NCBI GenBank assembly: GCA_030123545.1
Contig: CP126124.1
Coordinates: forward strand, 2,108,001 to 2,172,000
Direction: 5' to 3'
Length of the DNA stretch: 64,000 nucleotides
DNA from: Burkholderiaceae bacterium
GTDB taxonomy: Bacteria > Pseudomonadota > Gammaproteobacteria > Burkholderiales > Burkholderiaceae_C
Both the position numbers and the translations under genes were made by a program. Shown here piece after piece: positions 8,694-17,503 of this stretch (positions are counted from its first letter, which is position 1; every line of letters begins with the position of its first letter). The notes beneath the pieces were generated by a model. It saw only the letters and a program-made list of their open reading frames with translations. It searched no databases and had not been told where the DNA came from.

Positions 8694-9989
8694 ATGAGTG
8701 AGAAACTGGTCGCCGTCAAGGGCATGAACGACATCCTGCCGCCGGAATCGGCGCGGTGGGAATGGCTCGAGCACAAGGTGCGCGCGTTGATGCGGCGCTA
8801 CGGCTACGCGAACGTGCGCACGCCGGTCGTGGAGCCGACCGCGCTGTTCGTGCGCGGTCTGGGCGAGGTCACCGACATCGTCGAGAAGGAGATGTACTCG
8901 TTCGAGGACACGATGAACGGCGACCGGCTGACGCTGCGGCCCGAGGCGACCGCCGGCATCGTGCGCGCGATGATCGAGCACAACGTCCTGTACAACGGCC
9001 CGCTGCGCGTCTGGTCGAACGTCGCGCTGTTTCGCCACGAACGGCCGCAGAAAGGGCGCTACCGCCAGTTTCACCAGATCGACGTCGAGGCGCTGGGCCA
9101 TGCCGGGCCGGACGTCGACGCCGAACAGATCCTGATGTGCGCGGCGCTCTTGCGCGACCTCGGCATCGCCGGCGAGCATGTGCGGCTCGAACTGAACAGC
9201 CTGGGCCAGCCGGCCGAACGCAGCGCGCACCGCGCCGCGCTGGTTGCGCATTTCGAGGCGCATGCGGCGCAGCTCGACGACGATGCACGGCGCCGGCTGC
9301 ACAGCAACCCGCTGCGCATCCTCGACAGCAAGAATCCGGCGATGCAGCCCATGGTCGAGGCCGCGCCGAAGCTGCTCGACTTCCTCGGCCCGGAGTCGCT
9401 TGCGCACCTGGACGCGGTGCGCGCCGCGCTCGACGCCGCGGGCCAGCCGTACCGCATCAACCCGCGGCTGGTGCGCGGCATGGACTACTACAACCTGACC
9501 GTGTTCGAATGGATCACCGACAAGCTCGGCGCGCAGGGCACGGTCTGCGGCGGCGGCCGTTACGACGGCCTGTTCGAGCAACTTGGCGGCAAGCCGACAC
9601 CGGCGGTCGGATGGGGCATGGGGATCGAGCGCATGCTGTTGTTGCTCGACGCGGTCGGCGCGAACCCGCCGCCCGAGGCGCCCGATGCCTATGCGATCGT
9701 GCCGACGCCGGCAGCGATGGCGGCCGCGCTCGTCGCCTGCGAGGCGCTGCGCGCGGCCGGCGTCTCGGTGCAGATGCATGCGGCCGGCGCCGACGGCTGG
9801 GGCGGCATGAAAGCGCAGTTCCGGCGCGCCGACGCGAGCGGCGCGCGCCATGCGCTGATCTTCGGTGCGGAAGAACTCGCAAGCGGCCAGGTCGCGGTCA
9901 AGCACCTGCGCGGTGGCGACGGCGCGCAGCGCCTCGTGCCGCTTGCCGACCCGCTCGCCTGGGCCCCGACCCTACAATCGGGCGACTGA
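8694..9989 (+). CDS. hisS: Histidyl-tRNA synthetase
   Basis: Class II aminoacyl-tRNA synthetase charging tRNA-His. The 431-aa protein begins with KGMNDILPPESARW. It shows motif 2 (FRHERPQKGRYRQFHQIDVE), the His-specific block GMDYYNLTVFEW, motif 3 (GWGMGIERMLLLL), and a C-terminal anticodon-binding domain. The paralogue HisZ at 17,504 lacks this activity, so both copies have separate roles. The 94-bp leader carries a GCTAY-N7-RTAGC repeat close to the start. Confidence 0.97.
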   Translation: MSEKLVAVKGMNDILPPESARWEWLEHKVRALMRRYGYANVRTPVVEPTALFVRGLGEVTDIVEKEMYSFEDTMNGDRLTLRPEATAGIVRAMIEHNVLYNGPLRVWSNVALFRHERPQKGRYRQFHQIDVEALGHAGPDVDAEQILMCAALLRDLGIAGEHVRLELNSLGQPAERSAHRAALVAHFEAHAAQLDDDARRRLHSNPLRILDSKNPAMQPMVEAAPKLLDFLGPESLAHLDAVRAALDAAGQPYRINPRLVRGMDYYNLTVFEWITDKLGAQGTVCGGGRYDGLFEQLGGKPTPAVGWGMGIERMLLLLDAVGANPPPEAPDAYAIVPTPAAMAAALVACEALRAAGVSVQMHAAGADGWGGMKAQFRRADASGARHALIFGAEELASGQVAVKHLRGGDGAQRLVPLADPLAWAPTLQSGD

Positions 9990-10078
9990 AAAAGCCGGCG
10001 ACGGGAACAGCGGGCAGTCCGCACGAAATCAAGACGAAATCAAGACGAAATCATCGCTAAATCAAAACGCTATCGGCC

Positions 10079-10783
10079 ATGGCAACAGCTCTCGATCTCG
10101 AAGAACAGGAACAGCTCGACCAGCTCAAGCATTTCTGGAGGAAGTGGGGCAACGCCATCACCTGGGTGCTGATCGTCGTGTTCGGCGCGGTGGCCGCGTG
10201 GAACGGCTACCAGTACTGGCAGCGCCGCGAGGCGGCGCGCGCGGCGATCCTGTTCGATACGGTGCGACAAGCAGCGCAGGCCGGCGACCTCGCGATGGTC
10301 ACCCGTTCGTTCTCCGACATCCGCAACGACTACGGCAGCACCACCTATGCGCAGCAGGCTGGCTTTCTCGCGGCCAAAGTGTTCTACGACAAGGGCAAGC
10401 CGGACGAAGCGCGCCAGGCGCTGGCATGGGTCGCGGACAAGACCTCCGATGAGGGCTACCGGGCGATCGCGCGGCTGCGGCTGGCGTCGCTGCTGATGCA
10501 GGCGAAGTCCTACGACGACGCGCGCAAGCAGTTGGACGGTTCGTTCCCGGACGCGTTCGCGCCGCTGGTCGCGGATCGGCTCGGCGACATAGCCCTGCTG
10601 CAGGGCAAGAAGACCGAAGCGGTGGCCGAGTACCTGCGCGCCTACCACGGACTGACGGCGGATCGGCCGTACCGCCGCATCGTCGAAGTCAAGCTCGCCT
10701 CGCTGGGCGCCGACCCGCAGGCGCAGGCGGCCGCGGCAGCCAGCGGTGCCGCGAGCGCCGCGAGTGCCGGGGGCCGCTCGTGA
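10079..10783 (+). CDS. YfgM-like ancillary SecYEG translocon / BAM-neighbour protein
   Basis: Single-pass inner-membrane protein with a periplasmic TPR domain, similar to YfgM. In E. coli YfgM associates with PpiD and the Sec translocon. The N-terminus (LEEQEQLDQLKHFWRKWGN) is cytoplasmic; a TM helix at about 22-42 (AITWVLIVVFGAVAAWNGY) is followed by TPR-type helices (YDDARKQLDGSF, LLQGKKTEAVAEYLRAY). 234 aa, close to the family. It sits between hisS and bamB, the conserved slot for this gene, and overlaps the bamB GTG start. Confidence 0.85.
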   Translation: MATALDLEEQEQLDQLKHFWRKWGNAITWVLIVVFGAVAAWNGYQYWQRREAARAAILFDTVRQAAQAGDLAMVTRSFSDIRNDYGSTTYAQQAGFLAAKVFYDKGKPDEARQALAWVADKTSDEGYRAIARLRLASLLMQAKSYDDARKQLDGSFPDAFAPLVADRLGDIALLQGKKTEAVAEYLRAYHGLTADRPYRRIVEVKLASLGADPQAQAAAAASGAASAASAGGRS

Positions 10784-11943
10784 GTCGGACATCGCTCGCG
10801 AAATATCGAATGGTTTGGCCTGGAGCCAGCGTGTTTCGTGCATGGGTTGCTATTGGAATGATAGCGTTGCTGAGCGCCTGCTCGACCGGATCGCCGCCGC
10901 CGAAGCCGACACCGCTCGGTCCGAACGAAGCCCTGATTGGCGTGCGCCAGGCCTGGGCAGCGCAGATCGGCCCGGTCGGTTTTCCGCTCGAGGTCAAGGT
11001 AGAGGGCAACAGCGTGCTGCTGGCGAGCAGCGACGGCACGGTGGCGGCGCTGGACGCGCGCACCGGGCATGAACTCTGGCGCGTGGCGTTGCATCAGCCC
11101 GTCGCCGCGGGCGTCGGCAGCGACGGGCGCCTGGTCGCGGTGGTCACCGCGGACAACCATCTGGTCGCGCTGCAGGACGGGCACGAACTGTGGCGCAGGT
11201 TGCTCGAGTCGCATGTCTTTACCGCGCCGCTCGTTGCCGGCGCCAGGGTGTTCGTGCTCGCCGGCGACCGCGCGGTCAGCGCGTACGACGGCCAGTCCGG
11301 GCGCAGGCTGTGGCAACAGAAGCCGCCGGCGCAGTCGCTGGTGCTGCGCCAGGCCGGCGTCATCACCTCGGCCGGCGACACGCTGTTGATCGGCCTGTCG
11401 GGCCGGCTGGTGGGACTCAATCCGGCCGACGGCAGCCTGCGCTGGGACGCGCTGATCGGCGCGCTGCGCGGCACGAACGACATCGAGCGGCTGTCGGACC
11501 TGGTGGCGCCTGTGGCCCGGCTCGGCAGCGAAATCTGCGCGCGCGCGTACCAGGCAGCGGTCGGCTGCGTCGACACCGCGAACGGCCAGCTGGAGTGGTC
11601 GCAGAAGGCGGACGGCGCGACCGGCCTCGCCGGCGACGAGCGCTTCATCTACGGCACCGAGAGCGACGGCAAGGTGATTGCCTGGCGCCGCGAAGGCGGC
11701 GAGCAGGCATGGAGCACGAACCGGCTGCTGTACCGCGGGTTGACCGCGCCGCTGGTGCTCGGTCGCTCGGTGGTGGTCGGCGACTACGCGGGTTATGTGC
11801 ACCTGCTGTCGCGCGTCGATGGCTCGCCGCTGACGTGGCTCGCGACCGACGGTTCGGCGATCGCGGCCACGCCGGTGGCGGCCGACAACACGCTGATCGT
11901 CGTGACCCGGCGCGGCGGCGTCTACGGCTTCCGGCCGGAGTAA
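10780..11943 (+). CDS. bamB: Outer-membrane assembly lipoprotein BamB
   Basis: Beta-propeller lipoprotein of the BAM complex. The lipobox LLSAC puts the lipidated Cys at about residue 34 counting from the GTG at 10780; an ATG at 10810 would give a shorter signal peptide and is an alternative start. PQQ-like WD repeats follow (ALDARTGHELWRVAL, AYDGQSGRRLWQQ, CVDTANGQLEWSQ). The signal-peptide core VAIGMIAL is encoded by a GCTAT-N7-ATAGC element, so a dispersed repeat now serves as coding sequence. 387 aa, normal length. Confidence 0.92.
   Translation: MSRTSLAKYRMVWPGASVFRAWVAIGMIALLSACSTGSPPPKPTPLGPNEALIGVRQAWAAQIGPVGFPLEVKVEGNSVLLASSDGTVAALDARTGHELWRVALHQPVAAGVGSDGRLVAVVTADNHLVALQDGHELWRRLLESHVFTAPLVAGARVFVLAGDRAVSAYDGQSGRRLWQQKPPAQSLVLRQAGVITSAGDTLLIGLSGRLVGLNPADGSLRWDALIGALRGTNDIERLSDLVAPVARLGSEICARAYQAAVGCVDTANGQLEWSQKADGATGLAGDERFIYGTESDGKVIAWRREGGEQAWSTNRLLYRGLTAPLVLGRSVVVGDYAGYVHLLSRVDGSPLTWLATDGSAIAATPVAADNTLIVVTRRGGVYGFRPE
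10849..10865. repeat. GCTAT-N7-ATAGC element inside the bamB signal-peptide codons
   Basis: GCTAT, spacer tggaatg, ATAGC. It lies fully inside the bamB frame and encodes part of the hydrophobic core of its signal peptide. Confidence 0.75.
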
Positions 11944-11963
11944 GGGCCGCAGGTCCGCCAGTC

Positions 11964-13298
11964 GTGAAACCCGTTCTGGCGCTGGTCGGCCGCCCCAATG
12001 TCGGCAAGTCGACGCTGTTCAACCGGCTGACCCGCTCGCGCGACGCGATCGTCGCCGACTTTCCCGGGCTGACCCGCGATCGCCATTACGGCGATGGCCG
12101 TCTCGGCGCACGCGAATTCATCGCGATCGACACCGGCGGCTTCGAGCCTGACGCAACCGCCGGCATCTACAAGGAGATGGCGCGCCAGACGCGGCAGGCG
12201 GTGGCCGAGGCCGACGCGGTGATCTTCGTGGTCGACGCGCGCGCCGGGCTTTCGGCGCAGGACCACGACATCGCGCGCTATCTGCGGCGCCTGGGCAAGC
12301 GCTGCGTGGTCGCGGCGAACAAGGCCGAAGGCATGCAGGGCGGCGCGCAGTTCGCCGAGTTCTACGAACTCGGCCTGGGCGAGGTGCATCCGGTCTCCGC
12401 CGCGCACGGGCAGGGCGTGCGCGGCCTGGTCGAACTCGCGCTCGGGCCCGAGCCGCCCGTCGCGGGCGACGACGCGGCTGCGTCGGATGAAGGCGCGATC
12501 CGGCTCGCGGTGGCCGGGCGGCCGAACGTCGGCAAGTCGACGCTGATCAACGCCTGGCTCGGCGAGGAGCGGCTGGTCGCGTTCGACCAGCCGGGCACGA
12601 CCCGCGACGCGATCAGCGTGCCGTTCGAGCGCAACGGCCAGCGCTTCGAGCTGATCGATACCGCCGGCCTCAGGCGCCGGGGCCGGGTGTTCGAGGCGGT
12701 CGAGAAGTTCTCGGTGGTCAAGACGCTGCAGGCGATCGCCGGCGCGAACGTGGTGCTGCTGTTGCTCGATGCAACCCAGGGCGTGACCGACCAGGACGCG
12801 CATATCGCCGGCTACATCGTCGAGAGCGGACGCGCGGTCGTCGTCGCGGTGAACAAATGGGACGCGGCGGACGCGTACCAGCGCAGCCTGGTGCAGCGCG
12901 CGCTCGAGCTGCGCCTGCCGTTCCTGGGCTTCGCGGCGCTGCATTTCATTTCCGCGCGCAAGCGCCAGGGGCTGGCGCCGGTCTGGCAGGCGATCATCCA
13001 GGCGCACCGCGCGGCCGGTCGCAAGATGCCGACGCCGGCGCTGACCCGGCTGCTGCACGAGGCGGTGCAGCACCAGGCGCCCAAGCGCGTCGGCATGTTC
13101 CGCCCCAAGCTGCGCTACGCGCACCAGGGCGGCACGAATCCGCCGGTGGTCGTGGTGCACGGCAACTCGCTCGAGCATGTGACCGACGCGTACAAACGCT
13201 ACCTGGAAGGGCGCCTGCGCAAGGCGTTCGATCTGGTCGGCACGCCGCTGCGGATCGAGATGAAAAGCTCGCGCAACCCGTACGTCGACAAGGCGTAG
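11964..13298 (+). CDS. der: Ribosome-assembly GTPase Der (EngA)
   Basis: Double-Era-like GTPase required for 50S subunit maturation. It has two G domains: the first P-loop GRPNVGKSTLFNRL near residue 8, with DFPGLTRDRHYG and DTGGFE; the second GRPNVGKSTLINAW near residue 185, with DQPGTTRDAISV and NKWD. A C-terminal KH-like domain follows. The GTG at 11964 starts directly before the first beta strand (KPVLALVGRPN) and gives 444 aa, the family length. It follows bamB by 20 bp, the conserved order. Confidence 0.96.
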   Translation: MKPVLALVGRPNVGKSTLFNRLTRSRDAIVADFPGLTRDRHYGDGRLGAREFIAIDTGGFEPDATAGIYKEMARQTRQAVAEADAVIFVVDARAGLSAQDHDIARYLRRLGKRCVVAANKAEGMQGGAQFAEFYELGLGEVHPVSAAHGQGVRGLVELALGPEPPVAGDDAAASDEGAIRLAVAGRPNVGKSTLINAWLGEERLVAFDQPGTTRDAISVPFERNGQRFELIDTAGLRRRGRVFEAVEKFSVVKTLQAIAGANVVLLLLDATQGVTDQDAHIAGYIVESGRAVVVAVNKWDAADAYQRSLVQRALELRLPFLGFAALHFISARKRQGLAPVWQAIIQAHRAAGRKMPTPALTRLLHEAVQHQAPKRVGMFRPKLRYAHQGGTNPPVVVVHGNSLEHVTDAYKRYLEGRLRKAFDLVGTPLRIEMKSSRNPYVDKA

Positions 13299-13421
13299 CG
13301 CCGGGCCAGCCGGGCCGGCGTCGCGCGCTGCATGGGCTTTCTGTGTGCCGGCTGCAGCTTCGGTGCTGCGCTGTGGTAATGTTCCAACCCTAGCAACAAC
13401 TTTCCGAACACGGAGAATATC

Positions 13422-13676
13422 GTGAGCAACAAAGGGCAGCTTCTACAAGACCCGTTCCTGAACACGCTGCGCCGCGAGCATGTGCCGGTCTCGATCTACC
13501 TGGTCAACGGCATCAAGCTGCAGGGGCAGATCGAGTCGTTCGACCAGTACGTGGTCCTGCTGCGCAACACCGTCACGCAGATGGTCTACAAACATGCGAT
13601 CTCGACCATCGTGCCGGGCCGCGCTGTGAATTTCTCTGCGGTCGAGAGCTCGGCGGCCGCGCACGACGACGCCTGA
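13422..13676 (+). CDS. hfq: RNA chaperone Hfq
   Basis: Hexameric Sm-like chaperone pairing small RNAs with mRNAs. The 84-aa protein has the standard Sm1 motif (VSIYLVNGIKLQGQIESFDQYVVLLRN) and Sm2 motif (MVYKHAISTIVPGR). The proximal-face residues Gln and Phe (QDPFLNTLRRE) are present. It starts with GTG, preceded by GGAGAA. The short C-terminal tail is typical of betaproteobacteria. hflX follows, the classic hfq-hflX-hflK-hflC order. Confidence 0.98.
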   Translation: MSNKGQLLQDPFLNTLRREHVPVSIYLVNGIKLQGQIESFDQYVVLLRNTVTQMVYKHAISTIVPGRAVNFSAVESSAAAHDDA

Positions 13677-13745
13677 GTTCATGCCGGCCGGCGCGCAGCC
13701 GCTGTCGTCACGCCTGCCGCGCCGCGCGATTCGCTGATTTTCGAG

Positions 13746-14912
13746 TTGTCCGATCTATCCCCCCGTCCATTCGCACCGGCCGTGCTGGTCGGGGTTGATT
13801 TCGGTCTGCCGAATTTCGACGGCGAGCTCGAGGAACTCGGACTGCTGGCGCGCAGCGCGGGCCTGCAGCCGGTCGCGCGCATCACCTGCAAGCGCCGCGC
13901 GCCGGACGCGGCGTTGTTCGTCGGCAGCGGCAAGGCCGACGAGATCAAGGCGCTGGCCAAGGAGTGGGGCGCGACCGAGGTGCTGTTCGACCAGAGCCTG
14001 AGTCCGGCGCAGCAGCGCAATCTGGAGCGTCATCTGGAACTGCCGGTGAACGACCGCACGCTGCTGATCCTCGACATCTTCGGCCAGCGCGCGCGCAGCC
14101 ACGAGGGCAAGCTGCAGGTCGAACTCGCGCGGCTGCAGTACCTGAGCACGCGCCTGGTCCGACGCTGGTCGCACCTGGAGCGCCAGCGTGGCGGCATCGG
14201 CGCGCGTGGTGGCCCCGGTGAAGCGCAGATCGAACTCGACCGCCGCATGATCGGCGAGGCGATCAAGCGCACCTCGGCGCGGCTGCAGAAAGTCAAACGG
14301 CAACGCCGGACCCAGCGACGCCAGCGCGAGCGGCGCGATGCGTTCAACATCTCGCTGGTCGGGTACACCAACGCCGGCAAGTCGACGCTGTTCAACGCGC
14401 TGGTCAATGCCCAGGCCTACGCTGCCGATCAGCTGTTCGCGACGCTGGACACCACGACGCGGCGCCTGTACCTCGGCGAGGCGGGGCGATCGGTTTCGCT
14501 GTCGGACACGGTCGGCTTCATTCGCGACCTGCCGCATGGGCTGGTCGATGCGTTCCAGACCACGCTGCAGGAGGCGGTGGACGCCGATCTGCTGCTGCAT
14601 GTGGTCGATGCCGCGCGCGCCGACCATGCGCAGCAGATCGCCGAGGTGCAGCGCGTGCTGGCGGAAATCGGTGCGCAGCAGGTGCCGCAGATCCTGGTGT
14701 TCAACAAGATCGACGCGCTGGCTGACAACCAGCGCCCGCTGCTGACGAGCGACCTTTTCGAGCTCGGCGGTGCCGCGGTGCCGCGGCTGTTCGTGAGTGC
14801 GCGCAGCGGCGAGGGGCTGGCACTGCTGCGGCGCGAACTGGCGTTGCGCGCAGCGGCGCCGGCGGACGCGGCCGACCGGGATGCCCCCCGGTTTCATGAG
14901 GCTGCTGCCTGA
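13746..14912 (+). CDS. hflX: Ribosome-associated GTPase HflX
   Basis: GTPase that splits stalled or hibernating ribosomes. An N-terminal nucleotide-binding-like domain contains SGKADEIKALAKEWGATEVLFDQSLSPAQQRNLE. The glycine-rich linker RGGIGARGGPGEAQIELDRR is followed by the G domain: P-loop GYTNAGKSTLFN, DTVGFIRDLPH, and NKID. 388 aa. The start appears to be TTG at 13746; a GTG at 13782 (VLVGVDFG) is a possible alternative. It lies between hfq and hflK. Confidence 0.94.
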   Translation: MSDLSPRPFAPAVLVGVDFGLPNFDGELEELGLLARSAGLQPVARITCKRRAPDAALFVGSGKADEIKALAKEWGATEVLFDQSLSPAQQRNLERHLELPVNDRTLLILDIFGQRARSHEGKLQVELARLQYLSTRLVRRWSHLERQRGGIGARGGPGEAQIELDRRMIGEAIKRTSARLQKVKRQRRTQRRQRERRDAFNISLVGYTNAGKSTLFNALVNAQAYAADQLFATLDTTTRRLYLGEAGRSVSLSDTVGFIRDLPHGLVDAFQTTLQEAVDADLLLHVVDAARADHAQQIAEVQRVLAEIGAQQVPQILVFNKIDALADNQRPLLTSDLFELGGAAVPRLFVSARSGEGLALLRRELALRAAAPADAADRDAPRFHEAAA

Positions 14913-14953
14913 TTGTGCACAATCAGGGCACAACACGAAAAGACCGAAGCCGC

Positions 14954-16318
14954 ATGAATCTCATTCCAAAGGTCCCGGGGTGGACGGCACTTCAGGGGCG
15001 GATCCGGGGGATGTTCAACCTGAACGACCCGCGCTGGGGGCGCGGCGACGACAAGCCGACCGACCGGCCGGAGGGTGAGTCGCCCCAGGGTGGCGGCAGC
15101 GGTGGCCGCGGGCCGAACCAGGGGCCGCCCGATCTGGACGAGCTGTGGCGTGATTTCAACCGCAGGCTCAGCGGCCTGTTCGGCGGCCGCCGCGGTGGCG
15201 GTTCCGGCGGCAACGGGAACCCGGGCGGCCGCGGTGGCTCGGGGGGGTTCGGCCCGGACGGCAAGAACACTCGGGTCGGGGCGGGGCTGATCGCGGCGGT
15301 CGTGGTGCTGATCTGGCTCGGTTCGGGCTTCTTCATCGTGCAGGAAGGCCAGCAGGCGGTTATCACGCAGTTCGGCAAGTACTACGAAACACTGGGCGCG
15401 GGCTTCCACTGGCGGCTGCCGTACCCGATCCAGCGCGACGAAAAGGTATTCGTGACCCAGATCCGCTCGGTCGATATCGGGCGCGACAACATCATCAAGG
15501 CCACCGGGCTGCGCGACTCGGGCATGCTGACCGCCGACGAGAACATCGTCGAGATCAAGTTCGCGGTGCAGTACCGGCTGAGCAACGCGCGCGAGTTCCT
15601 GTTCGACACCAAGGATCCGACCGCCGCGGTGGTGCAGGCAGCCGAGTCGGCGGTGCGCGAGGTCGTCGGCAAGATGACGATGGATGCCGCGCTCGGCGAC
15701 GAACGCGACAAGATCGCGCCGCAGGTGCGCGAGCTGATGCAGCAGATTCTCGACCGCTACCAAGTCGGCGTGCAGGTCGTTGCAGTGAACCTGCAGCAAA
15801 GCGGCGTACGCCCGCCCGAGCAGGTGCAGGCGGCGTTCGACGACGTGCTCAAGGCCGGTCAGGAGGCGGAGCGCACCAAAAACGAGGCCCAGGCCTACGC
15901 GAACGACGTGATCCCGCGCGCCGTCGGCACCGCGTCGCGGCTGAAAGAGGAGGCCGACGGCTACAAGGCGCGCGTGGTCGCGCAGGCGCAGGGTGATACG
16001 CAGCGCTTCAACTCCGTGTTGGACGCATACCAGAAAGCGCCGCAGGTCACGCGCGAGCGCATGTACGTCGACGCGATGCAGCAGATTTACGCGAACGTGT
16101 CCAAGCTGATCGTCGATACGAAACAGGGTTCGAACCTGCTGTATCTGCCGCTCGACAAGCTGATGCAGGCGGCCGGACAGACCGTGGCCCCGCCCCCCGC
16201 GAATCCGACCTCCGCGGCTGGCGGCAGCACGCCGCCCGCCAGCGGGTCGGCCAACACACCCGACGATTCCGACCGCTTCCGGGACACTTCCCGCCTGCGG
16301 GATCGCGACTCGCGCTAG
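14954..16318 (+). CDS. hflK: FtsH modulator HflK
   Basis: SPFH/band-7 membrane protein that with HflC forms the cage around FtsH and regulates its proteolysis. The Gly/Pro-rich cytoplasmic N-terminus (about 110 residues) has three polyglycine runs and is followed by one TM helix (LIAAVVVLIWLGSGFFIV). The SPFH domain begins EGQQAVITQFGKY and includes GLRDSGMLTADENIVEIKFAVQY. The C-terminal 40 residues are low complexity. The ATG at 14954 gives 454 aa. hflC starts 12 bp downstream after AGGAGG. Confidence 0.94.
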   Translation: MNLIPKVPGWTALQGRIRGMFNLNDPRWGRGDDKPTDRPEGESPQGGGSGGRGPNQGPPDLDELWRDFNRRLSGLFGGRRGGGSGGNGNPGGRGGSGGFGPDGKNTRVGAGLIAAVVVLIWLGSGFFIVQEGQQAVITQFGKYYETLGAGFHWRLPYPIQRDEKVFVTQIRSVDIGRDNIIKATGLRDSGMLTADENIVEIKFAVQYRLSNAREFLFDTKDPTAAVVQAAESAVREVVGKMTMDAALGDERDKIAPQVRELMQQILDRYQVGVQVVAVNLQQSGVRPPEQVQAAFDDVLKAGQEAERTKNEAQAYANDVIPRAVGTASRLKEEADGYKARVVAQAQGDTQRFNSVLDAYQKAPQVTRERMYVDAMQQIYANVSKLIVDTKQGSNLLYLPLDKLMQAAGQTVAPPPANPTSAAGGSTPPASGSANTPDDSDRFRDTSRLRDRDSR

Positions 16319-16330
16319 GAGGAGCTTGTT

Positions 16331-17236
16331 GTGAACCGCGTCGGATTCGTTGCTGCCGCAATCGTGATCGTGCTGGCCGTGCTCAGCTCGATGGTGTTCA
16401 TCGTCGATCAGCGCCAGTACGGCATCGTCTACGAGCTGGGGCAGATCAAGCGCGTGCTCAAGCAGCCAGGGCTGTATTTCAAGCTGCCACCGCCGTTCCA
16501 GAACGTGCTGTATCTGGACAAGCGCCTGCTCACGCTCGACAGCACCGATGCCGAGCCGATCTACACCGCGGAGAAGCAGCGCGTCGTGATCGACTGGTAC
16601 GTGCGTTGGCGCATCAGCGATCCGGCCGAGTACATTCGCAACGTCGGCATCGACGAGAGCGCCGGCGCGAACCAATTGAGCCGCGTGGTGCGCAACGCAT
16701 TCCAGGCGGAGATCAACAAGTACACGGTCAAGCAAGTGGTGGGCAACAAGCGCGAATCGCTGATGGCGGACGTGAAGAACGAAGTGATCGGAAAGGTACA
16801 TGGAGCCAAGCCCTGGGGCATCGACGTGGTCGACGTGCGGATCACCCGGGTCGACTATGTTGCCGACATCACCGATTCGGTGTACCGGCGCATGGAAGCC
16901 GAGCGCAAGCGGGTCGCCAATGGGCTGCGCGCGACCGGCGTGGCCGAGGGCGAGAAGATCCGCGCCGACGCCGATCGCCAGCGCGAGATCACGGTCGCCA
17001 ATGCGTACCGCGACGCGCAGAAGATCAAGGGCGAGGGCGACGGCCAGGCGAACCGGATCTACGCCGATTCATTCGGGCGCGATCCGCAGTTCGCTGAGTT
17101 CTACCGCAGCCTGGATGCGTACAAGTCCAGTTTCAACAAGAAGAGCGACGTGATGGTGCTCGACGAGTCGAGCGACTTCTTCAAGGCGATGCGCAGTCCG
17201 AACCTTGCCGCGCCGACCGCGCCGGCCCGGAAGTAA
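16331..17236 (+). CDS. hflC: FtsH modulator HflC
   Basis: Partner of HflK in the FtsH-modulating cage. One N-terminal TM helix (GFVAAAIVIVLAVLSSMVFIV) precedes the SPFH domain (DQRQYGIVYELGQIKRVLKQPGLYFKLP). The coiled-coil region with YRRMEAERKRVANGLRATG and the GEGDGQANRIYADSFGRDPQFAEFYRSLDAYK block are both diagnostic. 301 aa from a GTG preceded by AGGAGG. It follows hflK and precedes a DUF2065 gene, as in most betaproteobacteria. Confidence 0.95.
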   Translation: MNRVGFVAAAIVIVLAVLSSMVFIVDQRQYGIVYELGQIKRVLKQPGLYFKLPPPFQNVLYLDKRLLTLDSTDAEPIYTAEKQRVVIDWYVRWRISDPAEYIRNVGIDESAGANQLSRVVRNAFQAEINKYTVKQVVGNKRESLMADVKNEVIGKVHGAKPWGIDVVDVRITRVDYVADITDSVYRRMEAERKRVANGLRATGVAEGEKIRADADRQREITVANAYRDAQKIKGEGDGQANRIYADSFGRDPQFAEFYRSLDAYKSSFNKKSDVMVLDESSDFFKAMRSPNLAAPTAPARK

Positions 17237-17253
17237 GCGGACGCGCGCCGACC

Positions 17254-17442
17254 TTGGACAGCAGTTCGTTCTGGACCGCGCTGGCGCTGGTGCTGGTGAT
17301 CGAAGGCTCGCTGCCGCTGCTGTCACCGGCTGCATGGCGGCGCATGTTCGCGCAAATCCTGCGCTGGCGCGACGGCCAGTTGCGCTTCTTCGGCCTGTGC
17401 AGCATCGCCGTGGGCCTGTTGCTGCTCTGGCTTGCGTCCTGA
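17254..17442 (+). CDS. Small DUF2065 (YjeT-like) inner-membrane protein
   Basis: A 62-aa protein with two predicted TM helices (WTALALVLVIEGSLPLLSP and RFFGLCSIAVGLLLLWLAS) joined by a basic loop, AAWRRMFAQILRWRDGQL. This is the DUF2065 pattern. The best start is the TTG at 17254, 17 bp after the hflC stop. The gene between hflC and hisZ/purA is conserved but its function is unknown. Confidence 0.82.
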   Translation: MDSSSFWTALALVLVIEGSLPLLSPAAWRRMFAQILRWRDGQLRFFGLCSIAVGLLLLWLAS

Positions 17443-17503
17443 GAGCGTGGGCCGGCGCAGAGCGCGCGCCGCTAAAATCACCGTTTCACCCGTCCGCTTG
17501 TTC

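Noticed and set aside
13299..13421. Possible small RNA before hfq
   Set aside because: No terminator-like structure or promoter pair that supports it.
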